Origin: Ridgeia piscesae
Taxonomy: Eukaryota > Annelida > Polychaeta > Sabellida > Siboglinidae
Direction of reading: 5' to 3'
NCBI GenBank assembly: GCA_025642075.2
Contig: JAODUO010000536.1
Coordinates: 10,001-74,000 of the forward strand
Length of the DNA stretch: 64,000 bases
The translations under genes and the position numbers were made by a program. Positions 1 through 12,424 of the stretch are shown here, one piece after another (positions within the stretch are counted from its first letter, which is position 1; each line of letters begins with the position of its first letter). A model generated the notes under the pieces. That model was given only the letters and a program-made list of their open reading frames with translations, did no database searches and was not told the origin of the DNA.

Positions 1-640
1 AAAAAATCAAATTAATCAACTTGACCTTGACTATGCAAACCGGATATAAACATATGAAACAAAATACATCAATAGAGAAACTGCAACATCAGAAAATAAC
101 TGTTGAGACGATCTCAATGCTCAGTTTTGGGCAACTATTAACCGGGCTTGAGGTAAGATCTTGAGGTAAGTAAAACGACCAAACTGGGCGTTGCCATTAG
201 CGCACACGACGTTGTGTTCCTGTCATTTTGTGGATACTCATTTCTACCGCTCCCTGCCATATCGGTTGGGCTTTTGCAAATATAGCATGCGGAAAAACGA
301 TGCAGTGCTATCCGTGCACGTTACCACTCCCACAAGGATTGTGGCATCTTTATTTTCAAGAGGTGACAAACCGATGCAGAAAAACACGAATGTCTGACAA
401 GAGAAGAGCTGCTCTGGTGAAACTGTCAGCGCACAGGGTAATCTGCATTAATCTGTGCTGAATATAGATACATGACTTTCGCCAACAATATAGTTTCGAC
501 ATGTTTAACATGCTGGTAATAATACCAAATATGAAAATATTTATTTTATACATACATGAATACATCAAATAAAAATTTAATAATAAATAACATGACGTAT
601 GATACAAGCATATTACATTTTTATTCAAGTCATCAATATA
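1..640. other. AT-rich sequence with no recognised gene
   Basis: Short open frames only, without codon bias, splice context or any family I recognise. It borders the 3' end of a LINE copy on the minus strand. Confidence 0.6.
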
Positions 641-644
641 GTTT

Positions 645-2110
645 GTGATGTTTGTATCCAGTACGTGTTTATATACATCACCATCATCAATCTTGTGCAG
701 CCATAGTGTCCCGTGGTTGTGCGAAGGCCTCACCATGCTGCTTCCACATCTGCCTATCTTGCGTTATCCTCTGCCAGATGGACCCTTCCAGTTGTCGTCC
801 ATTTGGTCTCTCCACCGTCAGCGCTTGGGAGATAAGTGATAACTACATGATATGTGTTTATAATGATATCCACGTACGTTTTATTACACTGGTCTTTTCC
901 TTTCGTAGGGTTTCCGGGTGGTGATACGTAATGTCCATCGGTTATCTCGTATCCTGCTAACGTGCCCTGCCGACGTCCACTTTCGTCTTCTGACTGATTC
1001 AATCACGTCTGGGACCTTTATATATTTTCTCTTACCTGGATGTTTTTTGGTCCCGGTATGTGATGTTTAACATACTCCTTTCCATCGTTGTTTGTGTGGA
1101 TGCTAGCTTGTTTTTTTGCTATGGTGAATGCCCAAGTTTCCGCGCAGTATGTAATTGCTGGAAGTACGCATGAGTTGTAGACTTGTCTCTTCAAGCTTGT
1201 TCCAATGTTACCCTTGAAGATGTCGCGGTGCTTGGTAAATGCTGTCTATTCGGGCGTGATTCTTCTTTGATTCTCCTTATCTTGGTTTTTGTTTCTGGTT
1301 TGATATGATAGCCAATATTGGCTCCTTACGACGTACCCCATTCAGATTCAGATCTCTGTCCCAGGTAGACGTAGCTTTCAACGTTCTCGATCTAAGTGTT
1401 GTTGACATATATTGGTGCGTCGTTTTCCATCATCACCTTTGTCTTCGACTTGTTCATCTACAGACCCTGATTGTCACTTTCATTCCTGTAGCATTTGTTG
1501 TAGTTCATGTGATGTATTGACGCATAACCAATATATTCGCCGTCTTTCTTCAAGCCTCTGGTTTCCAAAGTCAGTCATCGGAATATGAACTAGTGTCATC
1601 GAGCTGTTGGTGTAGATTTCCTTCAGGAGTTCGATGTACACATCTTCTATCCCCTGTTCTTGGAGCGAGGTCAGTACTGCTTGAGTTTGCACTGAGTCGA
1701 AGGCTTTCTCGTAGTCGACGAATGCGATGCAGAGTGATATATGATATTCACTGCACTTCTCCTTCAGTTGGTTTACGACGTGGTTGTGGTTTGTCGTTGA
1801 GTGTCCGCGTCTTAATACAGCTTGCTCTCGTGGCTGGTTTTCGTCGAGTGTCTTCTCTAGCCTTTTCATTAGTACTTTCGTGGGTACTTTATAAATGTTT
1901 GATAGTAGACATAATAATGGTTCTGTAATTCTTGAGGTCTTTCTTATTTTCCTTCTTGAATATTATCATCATCTTAGCGTTCTTCCACGCTGCGGCATTC
2001 GTCTTTCTTATTTAAGCATTTAGTGTACAACTTAGCAAGTGTCTTCGAAACGGTACCTTCTCCTGCTTTCAATGTCTCCATGTTTACGTTAAACCATGGG
2101 TCAGGCCACA
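645..2110 (-). mobile_element. RTE-type LINE, truncated and decayed
   Basis: Read on the minus strand, 1,869 to 1,480 encodes reverse-transcriptase sequence with the palm motif FVDYEKAFDSV, preceded by the fingers segment LDENQPREQA and a degenerate copy of the RxGxSTTDH block. The frame is broken by stops and shifts, and the YADD region is missing or decayed. The 3' terminus (about 790 to 660) carries the C-terminal coding end plus the terminal sequence ACCACGGGACACTATGGCTG. This terminus recurs at 37,955-37,975, and related body sequence recurs at 7,225-7,400 and 12,425-12,690, so this is a family with several dead copies. Assignment to RTE rests on motif style, not a database search. Confidence 0.85.
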
Positions 2111-2298
2111 ATTTATTTGAAGATGGTTAAGAACTTGTAATTATTTTATACTACCAGGAAAAAATAAATTACGTGAAATACGCATTTTAGATTTTACTTA
2201 ATAACAGCTGATACGAGCAGAAACATGTTTCAATATTTTTACTATCAGGAAATATTCATTATTAAAAAGAACTTGATAAGTAACAATTGTAATATTAA

Positions 2299-2299
2299 T

Positions 2300-2386
<87 letters not shown>

Positions 2387-2460
2387 GTGTGTATGTAATA
2401 AGTATATATGTATGAATAGATGAATATGTAATAACAATGTGCTGATACATATCATAAATG

Positions 2461-2531
<71 letters not shown>
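2299..2531. repeat. (AT)n microsatellite, two blocks
   Basis: Two runs of alternating AT (about 2,299-2,380 and 2,463-2,531) are separated by an 80-bp degenerate spacer. Open frames made of Ile and Tyr across it are artefacts. Confidence 0.95.
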
Positions 2532-2534
<3 letters not shown>

Positions 2535-3088
2535 TATTCAGTCAGACAAACAGTCATAAAAAGTATATCCATACCAATTGCATGGTTGAACATTCACATT
2601 CGACTCACATACCATACATGTTATGGTATAACTGCACATTAGAGGTACAAGATAGCTGCTGCTGCAACTGGTAAAATAATTTCACAGTATACATGGAATA
2701 AAAAGCGAAAATAGCCGTACAAGCTCTACACTATGAGACAAGACAAGATCTTTTTATTTACTTACAAAGCATTACAAAGTTATGAAATATATAATGTCAT
2801 TGTTATACTATGTGGCAGCAATGTGAACATTCTACCGGGCTCACTTTGGGGGAGTTGGCACACCAGTGCTCTTTCCTTTCCCTTCCCCTTTCCCGGCACA
2901 GTTGTAGAATACGTGGCTTACATGGTCATTTGCGGTGTTTCTGGCTTGGGGATACCTGGAAGAGGGCACAAAATGTCTTCTGTTCTGATGGTGTCATGAT
3001 GTCATCCCGCTTGTAGCTCCGAACTCGTCCTGGCAGAAGGTAGCTGCCCTTCATCAGGGTTAAAATTGATTGACATGGTGTTGCTGGT

Positions 3089-3163
3089 AAAATATATATT
3101 CACCGTGGCACCAACGGGCTTCCGAAGAAGCCCGTTGCATGGTGCCACGGTGAATGTATATTT
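3089..3163. repeat. 75-bp near-perfect hairpin
   Basis: Left arm runs from AATATATATTCACCGTGG through CACCAACGGGCTTC. The right arm is its reverse complement, from GAAGCCCGTTG through GTGCCACGGTGAAT, with only a few loop bases and a 2-bp bulge. It looks like a foldback or transposon end, but no partner element was identified. Confidence 0.85.
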
Positions 3164-3240
3164 TTCTAACAGCCGCCACTTAATTATCTGGCGGCCGCCA
3201 TTTAATTATCTGGCGGCCTCCACATAATTATTAGCCGTCA
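3164..3240. repeat. Three short GC/AT-alternating repeats
   Basis: About 25-bp units built on GGCGGCCGCCATTTAATTAT repeat roughly three times directly after the hairpin. The GGCGGCCGCC core is itself palindromic. Confidence 0.7.
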
Positions 3241-3291
3241 CTCAGGTGTACCAGCTACACGTGTGCTGGTAGTGAGATTTTATCAGAACTG

Positions 3292-4795
3292 GTGCTGGTA
3301 GCCTTGTATCGTGATGTTGCTTCGGCTCTGTGTTTCCACATCGGGTTATGTTACATTGAAATTCTCGGTGCCCTGGCCGTCAATCACCGCATAATGATTA
3401 GTACGAGTACCCTTAAACGCTCGCTAAGTCGGCAAAATCTATTTCGACGGAGACATTACACTGACATAGTGGAACTAGCCGTTTTCATCCATGAGCAAAT
3501 CCATGGTTCCGGGAACCAGCATGGCTACCGTTGGATGCATCTGAAGTGCCGACAGGCTGGGATGGTTGCACCAAGAAAGGTAGTTTATACACTGATGCAG
3601 ATTCTTGACCCTGGAGTTATCGAATCAGGAAAAATAGACGATTAAAGAGGAGACTGTATTTCGCTAAAGCACCAAATTACTTGTGGCATGTGGATTCGTA
3701 CGACAAACTAAAGCCATTCGGGTTGTGTATTAATGGATGCATTGATGGATTTCCCAGTTATATGATCTGGCTCAATGTACTTTCATACAAGTAGCAATCC
3801 CAGAGTGATTGCTGGCTATTATATGGAAGCTATCGGCGAGCTTGCTGGTTGTCCGCAGCTGGTCCGCGGAGATATGGGGACTGAAAATGGTCACTTACCA
3901 CGAATGCAGACATTCTTATCTGGACAAGAGAGTGTTTCCTACATGGAGCAAACATACACAACCGAAGAATAGAAAGCTTTTGGTACGTATTGAGAGAGGA
4001 GTGTGCTCAATTTTGTATGGATACCCTCAGAGCCTTGAAAGACAGAGGCGATTTCACTGGTGATGCAACTGACATAAATCTGATGCAGTTCTGTTTCTCC
4101 AACTTGGTGCAGATATGACAATGGCTACACATTCAATGAGTGCGAGGCCGGTTCTCCTTTCTAAATGGTCTCCCACAAATTGTGTGAACAATGTGTTTAC
4201 CAAGGCCATTCTGAAACTGAAAGTGACAAGAGGAAGTTATCCTTGATCGAGAACCTCAAGAGCCACATGAAATTGGCACGAACACGTAAGTCAAATCATT
4301 CGTCAGACATGGAAGATGGGGAAGTGAGCGATCCCAAAAGGAACAAAAGCGCACTATCCAAACCTGTGGCAGCAAAGGATAAACTGTCTTTCGGCTGTAC
4401 CAACGCGAAGCCAGCGATAGTTGCATCGAAAGCGGAGCGTGAGTTAGTGGTATAGTTTTCCATCTATGACCCGACTAACGCCAGTGGCTCAAAGTACCGC
4501 CAAATTCGAACACTCATGGGTGGAGGGATCAGACATCCCAGTGTTAGAAAGAACCCAACGAAACAGGAACTAGTAGAACAAATCCATCCACTCTTCTTTC
4601 CTGATGGAATGAACTGCTTTGGCCCAGTGAACAAATTAAAATTCGACATGCACGGCACGCAACTTATGCATGAGGGTGAGACCGTGGAAGACTTGATCAA
4701 GCGCTTACGAGTAAAACACCCGAGGTGCTATCTTCTGGCAAAAGAAGTTCATTGTGAAAGTTCGGATAGTCTGGAAAGCGTGACAGACATTGTCC
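3292..4795 (+). pseudogene. Integrase-core (DDE) element pseudogene
   Basis: Three frames must be combined to follow the similarity. 3,292-3,645 is an N-terminal helix-rich region. About 3,640-3,780 encodes LWHVDSYDKLKPFGLCING. 3,775-3,972 encodes a segment with VRGDMGTENG. The next frame gives RIESFW-like sequence near 3,970-3,990. The D (HVDSYDK), D (RGDMGTEN) and E (RIE) residues are placed as in retroviral-type integrase cores of a family I know only as uncharacterised metazoan integrase-like proteins. 4,165-4,455 and 4,516-4,795 hold a second charged region (with YDPTNASGSKYRQIRTL) split by a stop, of unknown family. At least three frameshifts make it non-functional. The last open frame runs straight into the 18-bp array. 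Confidence 0.7.
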
Positions 4796-6857
4796 TCTCA
4801 CACTCTCCTACTCTCCCACTCTCCTACTCTCACACACTCTCCTACTCTCTCACACTCTCCTACTCTCTCACACTCTCCTACTCTCTCACACTCTCCTACT
4901 CTATCACACTCTCCTTCTCTCTCACACTCTCCTACTCTCTCACACTCCTACTCTCTCACACTCTCCTACTCTCACACTCTCCTACTCTCTCACACTCTCC
5001 TACTCTCTCACACTCTCCTACTCTCTCACACTCTCCTACTCTATCACACTCTCCTTCTCTCTCACATTCTCCTACTCTCTCACACTCTCCTACTCTCTCA
5101 CACTTTCCTACTCTATCACACTCTCCTTCTCTCTCATACTCTCCTACTCTATCACACTCTCCTACTCTATCACACTCTCCCATACTCTCCTACTCTCTCA
5201 CACTCTCCTACTCTATCACACTCTCCTCTCTCACACTCTCCTACTCTCTCACACTCTCCTACTCTCTCACACTCTCCTACTCTCTCACACTCTCCTACTC
5301 TCTCACACTCTCCTACTCTCTCACACTCTCCTACTCTCTCACACTCTCCTACTCTCTCACACTCTCCTACTCTATCACACTCTCCTACTCTCTCACACTC
5401 TCCTTCTCTCTCACACTCTCCTTCTCTCTCACACTCTCCTTCTCTTTCACACTCTCCTACTCTCTCACACTCTCCTACTCTCTCACACTCTCCCACTCTC
5501 TCACACTCTCCTACTCTCTCACACTCTCCTACTCTCTCACACTCTCCTACTCTCTCACACTCTCCTACTCTATCACACTCTCCTCTCTCACACTCTCCCT
5601 ACTCTCTCACACTCTCCTACTCTCTCACACTCTCCTACTCTCTCACACTCTCCTACTCTCTCACACTCTCCTACTCTCTCACACTCTCCTACTCTCTCAC
5701 ACTCTCCTACTCTATCACACTCTCCTACTCTCTCACACTCCTTCTCTCTCACACTCTCCTTCTCTCTCACACTCTCCTCTCTTCACACTCCCTACTCTTA
5801 CTCTCTCTACCTTCCACCTCATCTCCTACTCTCTCACACTCTCCTACTCTCTCACACTCTCCTACTCTCTCACACTCTCCTTCTCTCTCACACTCTCCTT
5901 CTCTCTCACACTCTCCTTCTCTCTCACACTCTCCTACTCTCTCACACTCTCCTACTCTCTCACACTCTCCTACTCTCTCACACTCTCCTACTCTCTCACA
6001 CTCTCCTACTCTCTCACACTCTCCTACTCTCTCACACTCTCCTACTCTCTCACACTCTCCTACTCTCTCACACTCTCCTACTCTATCACACTCTCCTTCT
6101 CTCTCACACTCTCCTACTCTCTCACACTCTCCTGCTCTCCACACTCTCCTGCTCTCTCACACTCTCCTGCTCTCTCACACTCTCCTGCTCTCTCACACTC
6201 TCCTGCTCTCTCACACTCTCCTGCTCTCTCACACTCTCCTTCTCTCTCACACTCTCCTTCTCTCTCACACTCTCTCACACTCTCCTACTCTCTCACACTC
6301 TCCTACTCTCTCACACTCTCCTACTCTCTCACACTCTCCTCTCTCTCACACTCTCCTACTCTCTCACACTCTCCTACTCTCTCACACTCTCCTACTCTCT
6401 CACACTCTCCTTCTCTCTCACACTCTCCTACTCTCTCACACTCTCCTTCTCTCTCACACTCTCCTTCTCTCTCACACTCTCCTTCTCTCTCACACTCTCC
6501 TTCTCTCTCACACTCTCCTACTCTCTCACACTCTCCTACTCTCTCACACTCTCCTACTCACTCACACTCTCCTACTCTCTCACACTCTCCTACTCTCTCA
6601 CACTCTCCTACTCTCTCACACTATCCTACTCTCTCACACTCTCCTTCTCTCTCACACTCTCCTTCTCTCTCACACTCTCCTTCTCTCTCACACTCTACTA
6701 CTCTCTCACACTCTCCTACTCTCTCACACTCTCCTTCTCTCTCACACTCTCCTACTCTCTCACACTCTCCTACTCTCTCACACTCTCCTTCTCTCTCACA
6801 CTCTCCTCTCTCTCACACTCTCCTACTCTCTCACACTCTCCTACTCTCTCATTTGTT
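4796..6857. repeat. 18-bp CT-rich tandem array
   Basis: The unit CTCTCACACTCTCCTACT is repeated about 114 times, with A/T, A/T/G and deletion variants. Because 18 is divisible by three, all frames can stay open, giving SPTLSH-type repeats on one strand and GECERV-type repeats on the other. These are not credible proteins. Confidence 0.97.
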
Positions 6858-7224
6858 TTAAGTCCCATTATTGTTTTCATATGCTTCCACCAATCGTGGG
6901 ATCCCGATTTATAAATGTAATTAAACAATAATTTAGTTTAAGGCAATATTTATGTATTTATTATATTTATTTAATTTTAAAATATTTATTTTAAATCAAT
7001 AGTATTTATTTATTTATTTTATAACTGACTAAATTGTGTAACCTTGTCACCACCGCCAGAACCAGTGTGAGTGTATGGAATATTTGTCTGCGACTGCCTG
7101 TGTTATTATTATTTTTCTGATTTTGTACTGACCACAATGACAACACTCGAATGCACATTCAGTAGATTGACCTCGACAACTTTTCATCTTTGCCTACGTT
7201 TGAAGATGTAGATAGTCGAAGATA
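6858..7224. other. AT-rich spacer, nothing recognised
   Basis: TTATTTATTT-rich sequence after the array, with no supported gene. Confidence 0.6.
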
Positions 7225-7400
7225 AAGGCGGTGATGAAACACGACACACAGACAGATAATTGTGAAAGCTACGGCTACCTGGGACTATGGTACAGCCCCA
7301 GAGACACAAGACAAGGAGATTCACAACACAAAAGAACCACTGACGGCTGTAGAGAATTCGCCAAGCACCGCAACATCTTCAGGCCGAATTGTGGACGGCA
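7225..7400 (+). mobile_element. RTE LINE fragment
   Basis: Translates to ESYGYLGLWYSPRDT followed by sequence parallel to that at 37,640-37,760 (ESYNYLGQRYSTRDK) and 12,440-12,560. This is the region after the reverse-transcriptase thumb. Frames are interrupted. Confidence 0.75.
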
Positions 7401-8959
7401 CAGGTATAATATAAGATGGCATGTCACTTTTATGTCTGCTTCAGCAACCAATGGACAACATGAAACGAAGACATGCACAAGGTATTCACTACTAAGACAC
7501 TCTTACGGTCGTGGTCCAGCTTGTGTCGCATGGTGCAGGTCAATTGACACAACTGTAAACGCAGTCCGCCGAAGAACGAACGGCTGAAATTACGCGGAGG
7601 AAACACAAACGGCTTTTTGAGACGTACTTATCTTCACTTTGTCTTTCAAAAGTGTCGTTGCGACTCGTTGTGGATTGGGTGATTACTCCGCCTGGCCTAA
7701 CATAAACACTTTCTTACTGGATCCATATTCCTTCATTCCATCCTCTATCCGTCTACTAAACCAGTGACCAACGTTCTCTTTCTACCCCCCTCCCACGATG
7801 CCAGTCTGGCAGGTGTTTTTGTTCGCAGTTGATTCTCTTTCACATATGGGCTGTGCTATGTAAACGCTATTTTCTAACAATTGCTTTGACAGTACCTATT
7901 GTATTTGTAATGATTATATAATTCTCATAATTTGTTTTACTATATTCTCTTGTACAATATGTTTTTTAATAATCATGTTATCTCTTGAATACCCCAAGAT
8001 CACTACCTCATGAGGGACACACAAAGGTAGTTTGATTTAATTACTGCTTTCTTATATAGGATGATCTGCAGTAACGACATGTTACCGAGCTCATGTAGTC
8101 GATTCACGACCACATACGCTTATTGTGACACACGCCCTACAGCTGTCACCTCTCCCAGGCAGATGTCCGTTGTCCTTCTCACTTCCCATCGAGGCGGTTT
8201 CATCTACACGGAGACAAGATTATTCGAGGGACAAGTCTGGCTCCAATGAACTCTATTGGTTAAATAGGGCGGCTGATACAAGCTCAGAAATATGCGTGTT
8301 TGGGGTCGATACATTCATTGCAGAAATCGACTTCCTTGAAATGTATAAATAAATGTGTTCGATTACAAATTTATTTATAAATAATTGAAAACGTCATGCA
8401 TCAACTTACAATACAGTATGATTCAATATTGAAGGCTAGTGTTTCTCAAATAGAGACTAAAATATTGTTCTGATAACTGTGTGTGGCGACATAGCATGAT
8501 GATATGAGTAAATCCGATTGTAGGTCGACAGTTTATTCTGCTCGATGTAATTTTGGATTTTATTGGTATGCAACAGGCGATATTTGGCGACAGTACTAGG
8601 GCATCCTCGCGGATTTACCATACCTTTTAATCCGACCCACCGTTTCTGTACAAGCAAGATCGGCGAGATATATATTCTGCAGCATAAAGATGACACCGTT
8701 TTCACATATTAATCTGTCATCTACTTTGTTACTTCTGTCAGTCCGTCGACGTGCAATCTGAAAATGTTGTGTCTCGAAATAATGCATTGCCGGATATCTG
8801 TCATATTTGTTCTCCTCAACTAAAGCTGCGAATTCATGTTACTCGAGCCATGTTAGGCTTCGATACCTTCGGGCGTAGCTCTGTGTGCGGCTTCAGGAGG
8901 TATATGGGACATGCACACCAGACGCCCTGAAGTAGTGAACATCGCCATGAAGAAATATA
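7401..8959. other. Intergenic sequence, nothing recognised
   Basis: Only short, low-quality open frames on both strands. No tRNA, repeat array or conserved protein was seen. Confidence 0.5.
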
Positions 8960-9425
8960 GTTACACCCCGCCTAGTGTTCCAATGTTTGACGCGCCGACT
9001 GTCGGGAGAGAGAGAGGGGTATTATTTCTACACATTGGCCGACACTGGTACGACATACACCCAGGCCAAGACCAAACTGACAACACATTTCACGCCGAAG
9101 GCAAACGTACCGTTCAATAGGTACATACTTCACCGTGCAGAACAATGCGAAGGTGAATCCGTTGCAGAGTTTGTGACCAGGTCGAGATCTCTTGCGGTCT
9201 CTTGCGAATATGGTGACAATGAGGACGAATAAATCCGTGATCAAGTAATTGACAAATGTCGTTTAGACCAGTTACACGTACATCTGCTAGCGGACGCTTA
9301 AAGTAGCGCAAACAGGCGAATCACCAAAGCGTCAAGCCAGAGAAATTGTTCATGGGAACACAGGCCCTGTAGCTTACCACGCAGCGTTCAACAGCCCATC
9401 ACAGCGGGAGGCCAACAATCATACA
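8960..9425 (+). mobile_element. LTR-retrotransposon gag-like fragment
   Basis: About 9,035-9,300 reads TTYTQAKTKLTTHF, then NVPFNRYILHRAEQCEGESV and FVTRSRSLAVSCEYGDNEDE, followed after a stop by IRDQVIDKC. The spacing (F/Y-R, AEQ-GESV-EF, L-LA-C-YGD, IRDQ) is that of the Ty3-type Gag capsid region. A stop and a downstream frame change mean it is dead. No protease, reverse transcriptase or LTR was found nearby. Confidence 0.75.
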
Positions 9426-9449
9426 AGGACTGAACTGTTGGATGTAATT

Positions 9450-9737
9450 TTACAGGACATCCACACGTTTCACGTGCCCTTCCAGTTGCTTGTCACGCAG
9501 CGACGTATCCATAGCTTCCATTCGTGTCGCGTTGGTCTCCGTCACGACTGCGGCAATCCGTTTCGCCAAGCCGGCTACGACGTTGTCATGCTGCATCGCC
9601 TCCTTAATAGCATCCAACAAGTCATTGTCACAGCTGCCACGAGTTTTCCCTGCTTGCCCGTGGCCATTGTTACGCACTGTACTGAGGTCGCACGCTGTGC
9701 TGATGTTGCGTAATACACGGCTGATGTCGCTTAACAT
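9450..9737 (-). CDS. Unrecognised 95-codon ORF
   Basis: An intact minus-strand frame beginning MLSDISRVLRNIS and containing a helical, possibly coiled-coil stretch around LLDAIKEAMQHDNVV. It overlaps the tail of the gag-like fragment on the other strand. It may be a retroelement remnant or chance; I do not recognise the family. Confidence 0.2.
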   Translation of the reverse strand: MLSDISRVLRNISTACDLSTVRNNGHGQAGKTRGSCDNDLLDAIKEAMQHDNVVAGLAKRIAAVVTETNATRMEAMDTSLRDKQLEGHVKRVDVL

Positions 9738-9739
9738 GG

Positions 9740-10559
9740 CTAAGTAGCTATATTATATTATTAGAAAATGACCAAGCCAATATATTTTTGGAAAGCGCAA
9801 TATCTTATCTCCAAGATAGTGGACATCCTGAAATCATAAGAATGATGACAAGGTCAAACATTGTCATCCATAAAATGACGATTATTGGAAAGTTTACAAT
9901 GCCGCGAATATTATGAAGTTATATTGACTGTGTGTCTACTTTACAACTATGGACAAGTCATACATTGTATGAAAGATCAGTTTCTCCCCGTCAAAATGCG
10001 GTGTGACGTGGAACGGTGAGGTGAGGTAATTTGTGTTGAGCGGCGTTCAAACGGGGTCACCGTAAACTGATGAACATTAGAAATTGCGCCATTCCGCAGA
10101 CGTTACACAATTTCTGGTTGCTTACATCTGCGTCACCTACATACTCATGGACATATCATATACCATTGGAAAGCATTGTTTATCCCCGTGACAATGAAGT
10201 CCACAGTCGAACCATCAAATGATGTAGTACACGTGCAGTGAAGGTCAAACAAAGTCATCATCAACGTATCTATATTCAACATTGCGTCATTTCATAATCA
10301 TCAATGGTTGCTATGTGTTTCTCGCGCCACTGAGCTTGATCTTCGAGGACATTGGCGTATAAGAAGTCATTATTATCATTAAGAAATAAAAAGTATGCCG
10401 AAAAACCTCTGCCCCCATTTCACAATAATACATCGCACGTCACCCTATAACGTAAAACGTAGCATCTTCAGCGTCTTACGAGGCAGTAACCGTTATAAAA
10501 ACCGCGGGAGTTATTCGACTCTCTGATTGGCTTATGCTCCGTGAAATGCGTCTGTGACG
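9740..10559. other. Intergenic sequence, nothing recognised
   Basis: No coding frame, repeat array or element end that I can support. Confidence 0.5.
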
Positions 10560-11625
10560 TCATGAAACGTTATCGTAACGAGTTGGCGGTTAGAAATTTC
10601 ACAACCTCGGCCATCAAGAGGTATTCAGAAATACACCGAAGGGAAGACCCGTAGCGACCACGGGCTGGGCAAACTGACAAAGGGACACGTGAAGGCACTG
10701 CAGGAGTGTGGAGTGCAGCCGTTGACGCAGTACTCCACGGTCGGCGCAACCACACTCCAAGGTAATATTATGATATTACTCTGTAGAAGTTTTATATCTG
10801 ATTAAATAGTTTCAGTCTTGATAATTATTCATATAGAGCTTACCATAGCTTTAACCAAATACCGGTAGAGTGACAACATTAATTAGTTAAATAATTACTG
10901 GTTATCTTTGCATTTCAGGTGCCTCACGTGCCCGTCCTATTCGCCGTTGGAATCGCTATTCTTCGACGCGTTCCTACTCAGGTTCGTTTGTTTTATTATT
11001 ATCTTAGAGGGGGTGGGCACGAGTACGACTGCAGTGGGCGTAACGACATGTTGTTAAATCATAAGCACTACATTAATGTTTTGTTCGGCTCAGTGTTAAT
11101 TCTGGTTCTAGGGCAACCCTAACGTCATCAAAATGACCGATCAACGATTAGGAAATCGCAGCCGAAATACCGACCCGACGGCAACGCCAACGGCGGGTCG
11201 TGGGACCGATGAACGTCACGCGAAGCTTCCGTCGTCTTCAGCGAAACTGGATGTTCAAAAAACAGTCGACAGAGAAACGTTCGCTCCGACCGAAAAGCAA
11301 ACATCGAATATCCGTCGGATATGCGCGATGCCCCGATCAGCAGACGTCAAGTGCGAGAGATATGTCGCTGTTGTCACTGCCAGTCTGCTTCTGTGTCTAT
11401 CGAGACGTACATGCGCCGATCAGCCAATGGTTGAGACATTCGTAATAATCGGTGATGATGACGATGGGAAATCCGCCGAGTGTTGCCATGGTGATAATTA
11501 CGTTCGTTGACGTAGATGTGAACAATAGTCACGTGGACTGTGAACGCGTCGTCTGTTTGCGTATATGAACTATGCAATCGCATGGATTCTGAACGAAGTT
11601 AATAAAACGTTTCTGCTCCAATAGC
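10560..11625 (+). other. Possible short spliced transcript
   Basis: Three GC-richer blocks are joined by good splice signals. A block ends at 10,759 (CTCCAAG|GTAATA), a 62-bp block follows (TTTCAG| at 10,918, donor ACTCAG|GTTCGT after 10,980), and a third block begins at 11,112 (GGTTCTAG|GGCAAC). An AATAAA lies at about 11,601. No single frame stays open across all three blocks, so they would form a 5' leader for the ORF at 11,133, or the unit is noncoding. Unproven. Confidence 0.3.
11133..11510 (+). CDS. Unrecognised 125-codon ORF in putative last exon
   Basis: Starts MTDQRLGNRSRNTDPTATP, 21 bases into the putative third exon, in the third exon of a possible spliced unit with an AATAAA about 90 bp after the stop. 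Composition is more CpG-rich than the flanks. It has a basic, Thr/Ser-rich N-terminal half, a hydrophobic patch (VAVVTASLLLCL) and an acidic run near the end. I recognise no family; it could be part of a retroelement. Confidence 0.25.
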   Translation: MTDQRLGNRSRNTDPTATPTAGRGTDERHAKLPSSSAKLDVQKTVDRETFAPTEKQTSNIRRICAMPRSADVKCERYVAVVTASLLLCLSRRTCADQPMVETFVIIGDDDDGKSAECCHGDNYVR

Positions 11626-12015
11626 CAAAAGTTGTCGATGTCATTTTGTGTTTAGATATGTTCTGTTTCATTATTACATATTTTGTAATTTATTAAAACA
11701 TTAACCCCGTCTATGCTAATGATTTCCTACAACTGTATAGGCAATAATATGTATTATGCATAAACCCTTCCATATTATATACCCTCTATAGTAGTGTGAT
11801 TATTTTCTAAATAATTATATTCCCATACATAGACAAATTGCGGCATCGAACCATATTCCGCTGCTGCGAAAAAAATGCGCTTTTTGGTTCTACTATCTGG
11901 CGCTAGCAACCGACAAGTGACCTTGTGTAATATATTCAAACAAAACATACACTACTACGTCATTAACACATATCGAACCAATATGAAGGCCATGTTGAAA
12001 ATAACATAATAAATT

Positions 12016-12030
12016 ATGTACACACACGTA

Positions 12031-12122
<92 letters not shown>
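12016..12122. repeat. (ACGC)n followed by (AC)n microsatellite
   Basis: About 16 copies of ACGC pass directly into about 13 copies of AC, suggesting stepwise mutation of one run into the other. Confidence 0.95.
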
Positions 12123-12424
12123 GGCTTGTGTAAGAATTCCTTCCCAGTCGAAGCAAAACAATTTTTCACAGTTCAAATAGGATGAATTTATCAGAATGGA
12201 AGAAACCTCCACTTCTGTCGAGGGCGATAAGCACCCAGCTGGTTGCAGCTGACTGACAGGGCAACAAAAATGTCGTCATTATCAATGTGTGCGATGGCTG
12301 TTGGCAATTAATATAGCAACACAACGATTCTCAATAATAGTTGCCGTGTTACTAGACTAAGGTGGTCATCTTGCGTACTGTTGTTGTTCTGTTGGCATCC
12401 ATGTCATCACTAATTAATACACCA

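Noticed and set aside
4516..6931. Very long open frames (over 700 codons) with SPTLSH-type repeats
   Set aside because: They are produced by the 18-bp CT-rich array; all frames on both strands are open or nearly so. Only the first about 90 codons carry non-repeat sequence, and that belongs to the integrase-like pseudogene.
8972..9244. Minus-strand 90-codon frame opposite the gag-like region
   Set aside because: Antisense shadow of the gag-like fragment; no motif seen.
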